From Deltaproteobacteria bacterium (GTDB lineage: Bacteria; Bdellovibrionota_B; Oligoflexia; Oligoflexales; Bog-1112), in NCBI GenBank assembly GCA_947466225.1, contig CANIBL010000021.1, forward strand, positions 1 through 36,009: a stretch of DNA of 36,009 nucleotides. The letters run 5' to 3'. Every line of letters begins with the position of its first letter. Position 1 is the first letter of the stretch. Shown here piece by piece: positions 17,509-25,644 of the stretch. Below the pieces are notes generated by a model, which worked only from the letters and a program-made list of their open reading frames with translations, ran no database searches and was not told the DNA's origin. Both the position numbers and the translations under genes were made by a program.

Positions 17509-18162
17509 ATGTTCCTGGTTTTACTGAATATTTTCGTTCTTTGGCTTGCGCCTGTTATTTACTGGGGTGCCTCTCGATACAAAGGTGCTTGGAAAACCAT
17601 TGAAACCTTCACTCAAGTCTCTGTGGTTGGATTGGTTTCTTTGCTTTTGATTCCTGAGTGCATTGAACTTGCTGGTTTTATTGTAGTTGTCCCGGCTTTT
17701 TTGGGGTTGTTTCTGCCAACGTTCATGGAGCGTTTGTGGGTGCGGTATGCCGTGCAAGTGCATTACCTTTCTCTATGCTTGGTGGTCTTTGGTTTGGTGG
17801 TGCATGGATTGATGGATGGCGTTGGTCTTGCCCTGCCGCACCACGGACATGGGCACACTCATAGCCATGGCACAGGTGAATTTCTCTCTATGGGAATCTT
17901 GCTCCATCAGTTGCCCGTTGGGCTTTTGATTTGGAACCTGTTCTACCCCCGACGCGGGAAGCGGTATGCCATGGTATTACTCTTCTTATTGGGTGTTTCT
18001 ACCTTGGTCGGCTATGAGTTGGCTGATGGTATGATCGAGTGGACTGATGAGCGTTGGTTGGCTTACTTCCAAGCGCTGATTGCTGGGTCTTTGCTTCATA
18101 TTGTTTTTGATCGGCACGATGATCCTGCCTCTCATGCTCAGACCTGCCAGCATCAGCATTAA
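17509..18162 (+). CDS. Divergent ZIP-like metal transporter
   Basis: About 217 residues with six to eight hydrophobic segments. HGLMDGVGLA and GILLHQLPVGL resemble the metal-binding helices of ZIP transporters (H-x-x-x-D-G and H-x-x-P-x-G types). Between them lies a histidine-rich loop, HHGHGHTHSHG, typical of zinc or iron carriers, and the C terminus ends with another His cluster. ALIAGSLLHIVF matches the following ZIP helix. I infer import of a divalent metal into the cytoplasm. The overall similarity is weak, so another cation transporter is possible. ATG 17509 is chosen because AAGGAG lies five bases upstream; an upstream in-frame start at 17434 would add a 25-residue tail without such a site. 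Confidence 0.65.
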   Translation: MFLVLLNIFVLWLAPVIYWGASRYKGAWKTIETFTQVSVVGLVSLLLIPECIELAGFIVVVPAFLGLFLPTFMERLWVRYAVQVHYLSLCLVVFGLVVHGLMDGVGLALPHHGHGHTHSHGTGEFLSMGILLHQLPVGLLIWNLFYPRRGKRYAMVLLFLLGVSTLVGYELADGMIEWTDERWLAYFQALIAGSLLHIVFDRHDDPASHAQTCQHQH

Positions 18163-18254
18163 TCCTCTCTAAAAACCCCTACCCCTGCTGATTTTCTTTT
18201 CGTTCCTGTACAATAAGGGAGAGATGTTTTTTCCCCTTTGCTTCAGGTTGCCCC

Positions 18255-19553
18255 ATGAAATATTTGATGCTTCTGGGTCTGGGTATTTTCTCTCCATTTT
18301 GTTTGTGGGGGGGGATTCATACAGCCCCGATTATTATCCCGGCAAAGACAGTGCGACCCATCGAATACCACCAAATTCGCTTATATCGCGTATTTCAAAC
18401 GGATAAAAATGGAAATGCCATTCCGATTCCATTTCAAATTGATGAACGGGATCGATTTGGCGATTTTGTTCTAGATCAAGGGCCATTACCCAACCGACAA
18501 TTTGGCAATGGACTCTTTGATGGAGAAGATGAGCTGAGTTTTATGGGGGACGATGTAGGTCCAGTTCAAGTGCCAACCAAATGGTCAATGGCAAAACCCA
18601 GCTTGTTATATGAAGTTCGTTTGGAGCTGGGTGGTAAAAAAGGGGCCGTTTACGTTGGGGTATATGAGCGAAATCCTCCAGCCCTGATTCCTAAACATTA
18701 TGTGGACTATCACATATCAGAATCAGAAATTCGCACTGCAAATTATCAGTATTTTTTTAATCCCAAGAACTACCTTGTGGTGCGGGGTATTTCCATTATT
18801 GACCATGAGAAAAAAACAGCACCCTTGATTTTAACCTCTACCTTTTATTTGAAAGTTGATTTGAAATATTTTTTAACGTTTCAAATCAACCAGGAAGATG
18901 TGCAGTCAAGCTTAGAGGCATATAAAATTGGTCCTGTACGCGTGTTGGCACGGGTAATTTTTTCCTATAAATTTTTGAAAATCAATTTTGATTTGGGTAT
19001 GTATACCGAGGTCTCTTTCTTTTCGAACTCCATTATTTTACCAGCTGCCATTGACAATCCATTCTCTGGTAAAAAAACCCTAAATGAAGGGAGCTTGTTT
19101 TATTACGGGTTTTCATCGGTAAAAAATCCTAAAGACCTGCGGCTGGCCTCCAATATGCCCGCATACACAGGGGGTTCCGTATGGGATCTGTTTTCTGCGA
19201 GTGGACCTGCGGCTTCGTCCTATTGGGTTACAGCATTAGATCCTGCCTTTATGATTTTTATGGAGATTGGTCTTTCTCCAGAGATGGTGAAGTCGAAAAC
19301 ACTGCCGATGTTGTATGTAGAAAAAGAGCCGGGAAAGGAAATCACCAATCGATCCCATAAGGCACAACCGCTTGGCAAGAGTCCGGTGAATGTGGCCATT
19401 GCGCTGGATATGTCGACTTTAGATGCGGGTTCGCATGTGGTCGCGTTCCAATTGTTTGTCGACAACACTCCCTCAGCAGCGACGCTAGATACGTTTAAAG
19501 ACTTGAAGAGCTGGCAGGTCTTTTCTCGCAGATTGTTGCCGCAGCAGTGGTAG
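18255..19553 (+). CDS. Secreted protein of unknown function
   Basis: A 432-residue protein with a short signal peptide (MKYLMLLGLGIFSPFCLWGG). The mature part is rich in beta-strand-like and aromatic stretches. It opens with a region where RLYRVFQTDKNG and PFQIDERDRFGDF are followed by DGEDELSFMGDDVGP, an acidic patch I associate with uncharacterised exported proteins of deltaproteobacterial-type genomes. I do not recognise a named domain and assign no function. The last 69 bases overlap the end of the convergent mltD gene, which is unusual for two genuine genes. TACAAT at about 18209 could be a -10 box, but the -35 is unclear. Confidence 0.75.
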   Translation: MKYLMLLGLGIFSPFCLWGGIHTAPIIIPAKTVRPIEYHQIRLYRVFQTDKNGNAIPIPFQIDERDRFGDFVLDQGPLPNRQFGNGLFDGEDELSFMGDDVGPVQVPTKWSMAKPSLLYEVRLELGGKKGAVYVGVYERNPPALIPKHYVDYHISESEIRTANYQYFFNPKNYLVVRGISIIDHEKKTAPLILTSTFYLKVDLKYFLTFQINQEDVQSSLEAYKIGPVRVLARVIFSYKFLKINFDLGMYTEVSFFSNSIILPAAIDNPFSGKKTLNEGSLFYYGFSSVKNPKDLRLASNMPAYTGGSVWDLFSASGPAASSYWVTALDPAFMIFMEIGLSPEMVKSKTLPMLYVEKEPGKEITNRSHKAQPLGKSPVNVAIALDMSTLDAGSHVVAFQLFVDNTPSAATLDTFKDLKSWQVFSRRLLPQQW

Positions 19554-20561
19554 TGCGCTGGTCTGAATGATTTTCTTTGGCAATCGGACCGGATATCCGG
19601 GCAAAAGAAAAGGCGGTTGCGGTGGGGTTTTCCCATGGATCAGCTCCGGATTCCAATAGCGCAGCTTGGCCAATGGGATTCCATAGTCGCGACTAATTTG
19701 TGGAAGCGATGTCGGAGTAGGGAAATAGGCATAGTGCAGTGGAAATGCCAACGTTGGATCTCTTTCTACCCGAATCCCATAGGCTTCTGGGTTGAGTCCG
19801 ATCAAGATTGCCGCCAAAGCCTTGGGTACAAACTCTCGGGTTTCCCTTTTAACCTTCCCTTTTGAGTAGGTCCAAAATTTCTCAGGTGTGGTTTTGCGTA
19901 ACAGGTCTTGAATGGTGCGAGGCCCCGAATTGTAGGCTGCAATGGCCAAATTCCAATCTCCAAATTGCTGGTACAACTTCTTCCAATAGACGACGGCAGC
20001 CATAGTGGCTTTTACTGGGTCTCGTCGTTCATCTACCCAGGGCGTCATTTCCAATCCATGCAAACGTGCCGTGGCACCAATAAGCTGCCAAGGCCCGCCC
20101 GCTTGACGAGGGGAACAGGCGTGGTTATCAAACCCAGACTCGATCATGGCCACATAAAAGAGCTCACTGGGTAAACCTTGGGCTTCCAAAATTGGGATGA
20201 TGGTTGATGCGATGGCATCTCCCCGCACCAGCCATTGCCGCAGGCTGCGGTTTGCTTTGGTTTTAAAATAGTGAATCCATTGTGCAACTTCTGGTTGAAG
20301 GACAGGGGGGATATTTTCTGCCAATGGAAAAGAAGCAGGCTTCTTTTCTAGTTTGGTGGGAAACTTGCCTAGGTATCGAGAGAAACGCTGCTGTAAATAG
20401 GTCGCATATTGATCGTCTCCATACGGAGTATGGTAGGGAACGCGGGAAGTAGTGGAGGAGAGGGTGCGTACTTTTGAAGCTGAAGAGGGCGCTTTGGGAA
20501 GGCCCGGGTGTTGGCAGCTGATACCAGCGAATGCCAACAAAGTAAGAAAGAATTGCCTCAT
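19485..20561 (-). CDS. mltD: Membrane-bound lytic transglycosylase (MltD-like lipoprotein)
   Basis: A 358-residue lipoprotein with lipobox AGISC (Cys16). The SLT transglycosylase domain (about 118-260) contains the catalytic Glu141 in AMIESGFD, followed by the family phrases RQAGGPWQLIGATA and WNLAIAAYNSGPRTI. The C-terminal region (about 276-325) reads TSLPQISRDYGIPLAKLRYWNPEL, like a single degenerate LysM peptidoglycan-binding module. The enzyme cuts glycan strands to 1,6-anhydro ends in cell-wall remodelling. AGGAG lies about ten bases before the ATG. It follows the TonB-like gene by 135 bases and probably has its own promoter. Confidence 0.9.
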   Translation of the reverse strand: MRQFFLTLLAFAGISCQHPGLPKAPSSASKVRTLSSTTSRVPYHTPYGDDQYATYLQQRFSRYLGKFPTKLEKKPASFPLAENIPPVLQPEVAQWIHYFKTKANRSLRQWLVRGDAIASTIIPILEAQGLPSELFYVAMIESGFDNHACSPRQAGGPWQLIGATARLHGLEMTPWVDERRDPVKATMAAVVYWKKLYQQFGDWNLAIAAYNSGPRTIQDLLRKTTPEKFWTYSKGKVKRETREFVPKALAAILIGLNPEAYGIRVERDPTLAFPLHYAYFPTPTSLPQISRDYGIPLAKLRYWNPELIHGKTPPQPPFLLPGYPVRLPKKIIQTSALPLLRQQSARKDLPALQVFKRI

Positions 20562-20610
20562 ACGAAAGGGACTCCTGTGGCGAATTTCCGCCGTTGTGAA
20601 TGAGACCTTT

Positions 20611-20639
20611 TACATACTTGCTATTGCCAGGAGATGCAA
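20611..20639 (-). promoter_or_regulatory. Candidate promoter for mltD
   Basis: On the minus strand, TTGCAT and TATGTA are separated by 17 bases, about 50 bases before the mltD ATG. Prediction from sequence only. Confidence 0.4.
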
Positions 20640-20696
20640 CCCCCCTGGCGGATAACGCGGCGGAGAGTAAGTATAACACAGGGAGGGAAGACGAGG

Positions 20697-21677
20697 TTAT
20701 TCGTGGAGCAAGTAGTGAAAAGTGCCCGTTACTTCTAGGTTTTTTCGATTAAACCCAACAGGCAAAGGGGCAAATGGAGCGGCTACTTTAATGGCTTCGA
20801 CAATGGCGGAGTCCAGGATTTCGTGTCCGGAAGAGTCCAAGACGGAGACTTTGGATACAACCCCATTTTCCTCAATCATAAAGCGTAGATGTACTTGACC
20901 AGCCACCCCTTGTTTGGCTGCCTCCATGGGGTAATTCCAGGCCAGTTCAATGGCTTTTCGCATGTTGGTGAAATATCCGATATATCTGTATTCTTTGGTA
21001 TTAATGTCGATGGCATCCCCCTCTGCCAGAACATCATCAACATAATCTTGATAGCCAGCTGTTACTTGGGGCTCCATATTTTCCTGCGAACTGGCTAAGA
21101 GCTGCTCATAAGCATGGGGGCCTTGCTTCGGTAGATGGGGCGCTGCCTCCTGGTGTACAGCATTATTGGTGAGTTTTTTGGGCCCTACTCCAATCTTCTG
21201 AGGGGGATGAGGCGGAGACTCCATGGAAAGCTGAGGTTGGGTCGATATTGAAGGCGAAGAACTGGCTACGGCGCGGGCACCTTTTGTGGTCGGGGCGCTT
21301 TTTTTTACGCTCGGATCGGCTTGTTTTCTTCGGGGGGTTCGAGTGGAAACCCGAGTTTGATGCTGGGTTTGATGATCAACTTGCCCCAGAAACGCGGCTT
21401 CATCGGGTGCTTGGGTGGGCAGTTGTGGTGCTTCTAGGATCTGGGTGGGGTCTGGGTTTTTCTTTTGTGGGGATGGCTTTTTTTGAGGTACAGAGACCAC
21501 TTTTACATGGATTGGGGTGTCTTTTGCATCTTCTTTTCGCTGATTTTTTAGGCTAAGATGTGACAACTCGAATAAGCTTGCGATATGGAGCAGCACAGAG
21601 GCGAGCAGGAAAAGCCCAAAGAGCTGCGCAGAGTCTTTCTTTTCTCGTTGCTTTGGTCTTCTTGTATCCATATTCAT
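20697..21677 (-). CDS. TonB/TolA-like energy transducer
   Basis: A 326-residue protein with a short cytoplasmic basic start, one transmembrane helix (about 19-38, LFGLFLLASVLLHIASLFEL), and a long proline-, lysine- and glutamine-rich spacer (about 45-190) that would span the periplasm. A C-terminal TonB-type domain (about 235-326) contains MRKAIELAWNYP, GVAGQVHLRFMIEENG and LDSAIVEAIKVAAPFAPLP. Such proteins pass proton-motive force from ExbB/ExbD-type motors to outer-membrane receptors, or act like TolA. No motor genes are in view, so the partner is unknown. The gene is divergent from bamD across 132 bases. Confidence 0.85.
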   Translation of the reverse strand: MNMDTRRPKQREKKDSAQLFGLFLLASVLLHIASLFELSHLSLKNQRKEDAKDTPIHVKVVSVPQKKPSPQKKNPDPTQILEAPQLPTQAPDEAAFLGQVDHQTQHQTRVSTRTPRRKQADPSVKKSAPTTKGARAVASSSPSISTQPQLSMESPPHPPQKIGVGPKKLTNNAVHQEAAPHLPKQGPHAYEQLLASSQENMEPQVTAGYQDYVDDVLAEGDAIDINTKEYRYIGYFTNMRKAIELAWNYPMEAAKQGVAGQVHLRFMIEENGVVSKVSVLDSSGHEILDSAIVEAIKVAAPFAPLPVGFNRKNLEVTGTFHYLLHE

Positions 21678-21809
21678 GCGCAGTCAAAAAGGTTGGTTGT
21701 TCTCTTTCTCTTGGTACAGGGAAACCGCCCTGATTTCAGCCCTTATTTATAGGGATGATATCGGCAGCGGCGGGGGAAACTGTAGGGTTGTCGAACCAAA
21801 GGAGCTATT

Positions 21810-22601
21810 TTGCGTGTCATTTTTCTTTGCCTTTTCGTGTGGTTGTCGCTTCTTCCCTCTTGCGCGCAAAAGGACTTTGATCCAGAGCGAGCCGAATATT
21901 CGTATCAAATCGCCAAGGAGCCGTATACCGATGGCAATTATGAGGTTGCCATCACTCGATTGGGAGAATTCAAATCTCGCTTTCCCTATAGCCGTTTTGC
22001 CATCGAAGCCGAGCTTTTGCTCGCAAATAGCCAGTACGAGCTGCGCCGATATGCAGAAGCAGGCGCTTCATACAAGCAGTTTGCCAAGCTGCACCCCAAG
22101 CATCCAGAGGTTCCATTTGCCCTATTTCGACTGGGGGATACATATTGGAAAGAAGCTCCAGACGATATCGACCGTGAACAAGAGTATACCCAAAAAGCGG
22201 TAGAGAATTGGAAAACCTTAGTTAAAGAATATCCTGAGAATGTCCATGCGAAAGAAGCAACCGCTTTGATTGAGCAGGGGACCCGTCGTTTGGCAGAGGC
22301 GAATCGATTTGTTGCGGCATTTTATTGTAAGCAACAGATTTGGCATGCGTGTGCTTATAGTCAAATTCAACTGGCTGAAGCTTTTCCCCAATACCCAGAA
22401 ATGCGGCAAGTAGCATTGGAACAGGCGGCGGCCGCTTTGGAAAAAGTAGCGGTAGCGCCTCGTAAAGAAAACGAAGATTCAAATCTCTACTACAAGAATT
22501 TCACTCCAGCGCAATTAAAAGAGAAAGCGCAGGAGCTTCGTACGCTGGCTATGCAGGTAAAGCAGCACGCTGCCTCTGCAGCCTCCCCTCATGCGAAGTA
22601 A
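21810..22601 (+). CDS. bamD: Outer-membrane assembly lipoprotein BamD
   Basis: A 263-residue lipoprotein. The signal sequence is MRVIFLCLFVWLSLLPSC, with Cys18 as the lipidation site. It then shows TPR-type repeats typical of BamD/ComL: YTDGNYEVAITRLGEFKSRFPYS, YAEAGASYKQFAKLHPKHPE, and later AFYCKQQIWHACAYSQIQLAEAFP, each quoted in part. BamD sits with BamA on the inner face of the outer membrane and feeds beta-barrel proteins for insertion. The start is TTG 21810 with AAAGGAG five bases upstream, a strong site compensating for the weak codon. It is convergent with the NTT transporter gene, with palindromic element DNA in between. Confidence 0.9.
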   Translation: MRVIFLCLFVWLSLLPSCAQKDFDPERAEYSYQIAKEPYTDGNYEVAITRLGEFKSRFPYSRFAIEAELLLANSQYELRRYAEAGASYKQFAKLHPKHPEVPFALFRLGDTYWKEAPDDIDREQEYTQKAVENWKTLVKEYPENVHAKEATALIEQGTRRLAEANRFVAAFYCKQQIWHACAYSQIQLAEAFPQYPEMRQVALEQAAAALEKVAVAPRKENEDSNLYYKNFTPAQLKEKAQELRTLAMQVKQHAASAASPHAK

Positions 22602-22619
22602 AGGGTTGTTTGTGACGTC

Positions 22620-22681
22620 CGTCATGCCCAGGCCGCCTAGGCCGTACGGGCATGTCCCACGATCGAGTGGGATGGTGGGAC
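22620..22681 (+). repeat. Palindromic repeat element, copy 5, with a shortened inverted partner
   Basis: A full forward copy starts CGTCATGCCCA, then GGCC-GCCTA-GGCC, then GTACGGGCATGTCCCACGAT. Its outer stem CATGCCC/GGGCATG carries paired changes relative to the CCCC/GGGG copies. Beyond CGATCG comes a shortened reversed tail. GTCCCAC at 22654-22660 pairs with GTGGGAC at 22675-22681. The element fills the gap between the convergent genes bamD and the NTT transporter. Confidence 0.82.
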
Positions 22682-22683
22682 AC

Positions 22684-24213
22684 TTAAATTGCTTCCCCTT
22701 CTCTCTCTCGCAATTTTACACTTAAGCTGCGAGTAAGACCAATCACAGCATAGATCCACAGTCCGATTATAATCAAAATGAGGATCCCCACATAAGGTAG
22801 TGTTGCTGCAATTGTGGGAAGAAAGAGGAGCAGAAATTGGTAGAAGAAGGACCCCCCTGATTTACCGAAGCGTGAGGCAACACCATCGATAACGGCTTTA
22901 CCTTGTCGCTGCTCTTTTGGGGAGAGAGGAATGAATGCCATCTCCTTGGTCGCATCAAATAGCGTGTATTTGAGGCCGCGTGTGAGGCATTGTTGAATAC
23001 CGCCTAGATAGACTGCAAGCAAGGTTACGGGGCAGGTAAAGAAGAAAACCAGGCTTTGGGTGATAAAGCTATCGCGAAAGAGGAGGATCCCAAAAAATCC
23101 AATGCAGCTGAGCATAACCACGATTGGTGTGGTGAGCGCAGTGGATCTCCATCCAAAGCGTCGCAGCAAATTACCCGAAACGAACAAGGCAATAAAGGTT
23201 GCAATGATACCGTTGGCAATGGTGACACGACTGATAAAGGCATTGAATGCCCCTGTGTCATTACCAAAATGAATATGGAGCTGGTCGGTAAACATCACAT
23301 CGATCAAGTTGAACATAAAGTTGTAGCAGATCACAATACAAGCGATGTAGCGCAGATGAGGGGATCGATATAGGGTAGAAAAAGCGTTTCGCAATGTGAA
23401 GGGGGTAATTTTTTTAGCTGGCTCCTTCTCATCTCGTTTTGCCTTTTGCTGGATAGCGGGCAAGGTGCTGAGAAGGCGAAAGAGTACGAGAACCGCAACC
23501 TGGCAGAGAATCGCTAACCCGACGATTAGATAGACAGATTGTTCCCACCCCGTTGCACCGAAGGGAAGTTTGGCATCAAAATCTTGAGTCGAAAAGGAAT
23601 TTCCAAACATGCCGGCTGCGATAGCGCCGGTGTTTCCCCCTAGGGCAAAAATCCCATAAAAGCGCTTCGCCTGGTCTGTTGTACTGATTTCATTCACAAA
23701 TCCCCAAAAGAGCATGGACAATACGACACTGCCCCAGAGTTCAGAGCAAATATAGAATAGCGACAGATGCCAGTGGCGTAGCATGGCGAGGATCCACTTT
23801 GCAGAAGGGATCCATGATTCGCACAGAACCCCTACACTGGTGAACTCCATCTCATTTCGAAGAGGGAATAGCACAGCGAAGAATAAAACAAAAAATCCGA
23901 TAAATATTGACACGATAGCGTAGAAAACATTTTCTCGGGAGAGATATTTGCACAGCTTTGCGTAGAGAAAGGAAAAGAAAAGAGCTCCGGGCAAAATGCC
24001 CCAGACCTTTAGAAAGGGGATGATTTCGGCTCCAGAGTCAGGAGCCGACACCATGATGCTAATTTTGAGTGGCCGCAGCACATTATAGGTGGTGGAGATG
24101 AGAAAAAAGAGGAAGCTGGTGAGGAAAAATTGGTACCACTCCCCAGTCCGCACAGGTAAGCATGATACAACAGCCTGTTTTGATTTCGAAAAAAACACCT
24201 GCAGAGTCTTCAA
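22684..24213 (-). CDS. NTT-family nucleotide transporter (ADP/ATP translocase type)
   Basis: A 509-residue inner-membrane protein with about twelve transmembrane segments, the size and topology of the Tlc/NTT family of Rickettsia, Chlamydia and plastids. These exchange host ATP for ADP or import other nucleotides. Family landmarks are TTYNVLRPLK (K50), CSELWGSVVLSMLFWGFVNE (E158), and KEMAFIPLSPKEQ with GKAVIDGVASRFGKSGGS (K439). At the position where the family usually has a glutamate before WK (a VEVTWK-type motif), this protein has NLIDVMFTD (D305), so substrate or mode may differ. The start is probably TTG 24213 with AGG seven bases upstream; GTG five codons later is an alternative. It stands alone on its strand. 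Confidence 0.88.
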   Translation of the reverse strand: MKTLQVFFSKSKQAVVSCLPVRTGEWYQFFLTSFLFFLISTTYNVLRPLKISIMVSAPDSGAEIIPFLKVWGILPGALFFSFLYAKLCKYLSRENVFYAIVSIFIGFFVLFFAVLFPLRNEMEFTSVGVLCESWIPSAKWILAMLRHWHLSLFYICSELWGSVVLSMLFWGFVNEISTTDQAKRFYGIFALGGNTGAIAAGMFGNSFSTQDFDAKLPFGATGWEQSVYLIVGLAILCQVAVLVLFRLLSTLPAIQQKAKRDEKEPAKKITPFTLRNAFSTLYRSPHLRYIACIVICYNFMFNLIDVMFTDQLHIHFGNDTGAFNAFISRVTIANGIIATFIALFVSGNLLRRFGWRSTALTTPIVVMLSCIGFFGILLFRDSFITQSLVFFFTCPVTLLAVYLGGIQQCLTRGLKYTLFDATKEMAFIPLSPKEQRQGKAVIDGVASRFGKSGGSFFYQFLLLFLPTIAATLPYVGILILIIIGLWIYAVIGLTRSLSVKLREREGEAI

Positions 24214-24397
24214 CGTATAACCTGTAAATCATGTGTGAATTGGGGCTTACTTATAGTCGCTCCGATCTCCCAGTTCAAGGAGTTTTCCATGAGAAACTCT
24301 TGAGAATGTAGATGATCAGGCGCACGAGGTTAATCGGCCAACGTCATGACAGGGTGTAGAAAATAAGATATAGTCATGGAAAATCAAATTCTTACTC

Positions 24398-25630
24398 GTG
24401 TCATGGGGGCAGTTTGTGCGTCGATCTTGGCAAAAGGGAGTTTCTCTATTAGAGGTTCTCGTGGCCTTTTCGATATTGGGCATCGCCTTTGTCGGAGTAA
24501 CCTATTTCTATCAAAATGCGGCGCGCTCTAAGCAGCGCATCCGCCTACAAGCGGTGCAAGAAAGACTGGCGCATGACATTCGCTCTAAACTGCAGGTTCC
24601 AAGTGCGCTGTACGCCAGTTTGTTAGATTCAAAGAATGACGCGCTAATTCGGTGTACAATCGGAGTCGGCAGTGGCTGTACAGAGGACATGACAACGCCA
24701 CCTAATACGAAGTCAAGTCGAAACAAATTTACATTGCACCATCCTACTGGTGAGTTCACCAGCGAAGCGATCTCTTCTATCTACTACTCGAGCATAGGAA
24801 AACGAAACTGCAGTCCAAACGAGGCGACTTGCATATTTACTGTGGACACTTTTTTTTATGCAGTGTGCCCCTTCGGGGATGATCCTACGTTGGGGCATCC
24901 CACGACCTGTGTGAATGGAGCGCAGGAATTATATGTGGGTTTTTCTGTTACGCAGGTGAAGCCCGAAAATGGCGCGCCTTTATTGCCAGCTTTACCAAAA
25001 TTGGTGCAGTTTTATGCGTTGTCTATTCAAGATATATTGGGTTCAGCGCGAAACGCCAGCTGCAATCCAGGGGCCGTCGCATCAGGGTATTTGTCGACAG
25101 GTGTGATGAGTTGCACGTGTAAATTGCCTTATGTTCCTTCAGAGACATACCCTCCCAATCGAAAAGGACCTATTTGTGCGCAGTTGAGCAAGGCGTCTTT
25201 TGCCTGTCCAGCTGGTCTACTCTATCGGGGGTTAAGTGAAAGTGGTGCGCCAATTTGTAAATCATTTGCGGATGCTTATGATTGTAAAACTCTCTCAGGC
25301 GCTGACTTTACTGCAAGTCAAGGTTCTTGTGGAGAGGGCTATTGGATTCAACAGTATACAAGAGGTAGATGTAATTTTTACTGCGTAGTCGGTTCAGCGG
25401 GAGGGGCTTGCAACAGTTGGGAGACAACAGCCGGAAACGATACACGGGAGAACAGTATATATGCAGATAAAACCTTAGACACGAGTGGATGGTCAGCGCA
25501 AGATGTTTTGCAAGTGGGCTCGATGCTGAAGCCTGGAGAGGGCGTAGTCGTAGGAGATGCGGTGAAGGAGTGGGTACGAGAGGGGATGGTGTGTGAAGGT
25601 GGATCCATCAGCTGTTGCAAACAAAAATAA
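24398..25630 (+). CDS. Prepilin-like protein with cysteine-rich C terminus (first of two)
   Basis: About 410 residues. A short basic leader ends in KG, followed by VSLLEVLVAFSILGIAFVG, a class III (type IV pilin) signal with Glu at +5, so a prepilin peptidase should cut and methylate it. After the helix comes a globular part, then from 25061 a cysteine-rich module with CxC, CPAG, YRG, GSC, YWIQ and a terminal SCC motif. The module is shared in order with the next gene. I infer a minor pilin or pseudopilin-like surface adhesin; disulphides are likely. The start GTG 24398 has no good ribosome-binding site and is uncertain. No pilus assembly genes are in view. Confidence 0.72.
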   Translation: MSWGQFVRRSWQKGVSLLEVLVAFSILGIAFVGVTYFYQNAARSKQRIRLQAVQERLAHDIRSKLQVPSALYASLLDSKNDALIRCTIGVGSGCTEDMTTPPNTKSSRNKFTLHHPTGEFTSEAISSIYYSSIGKRNCSPNEATCIFTVDTFFYAVCPFGDDPTLGHPTTCVNGAQELYVGFSVTQVKPENGAPLLPALPKLVQFYALSIQDILGSARNASCNPGAVASGYLSTGVMSCTCKLPYVPSETYPPNRKGPICAQLSKASFACPAGLLYRGLSESGAPICKSFADAYDCKTLSGADFTASQGSCGEGYWIQQYTRGRCNFYCVVGSAGGACNSWETTAGNDTRENSIYADKTLDTSGWSAQDVLQVGSMLKPGEGVVVGDAVKEWVREGMVCEGGSISCCKQK

Positions 25631-25644
25631 GAAAGAGGCGTGTT

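Noticed and set aside
24289..24303. Four-codon open frame with AAGGAG upstream (ATG to TGA)
   Set aside because: Too short to support as a leader peptide without regulated codons or a following attenuator; likely chance.
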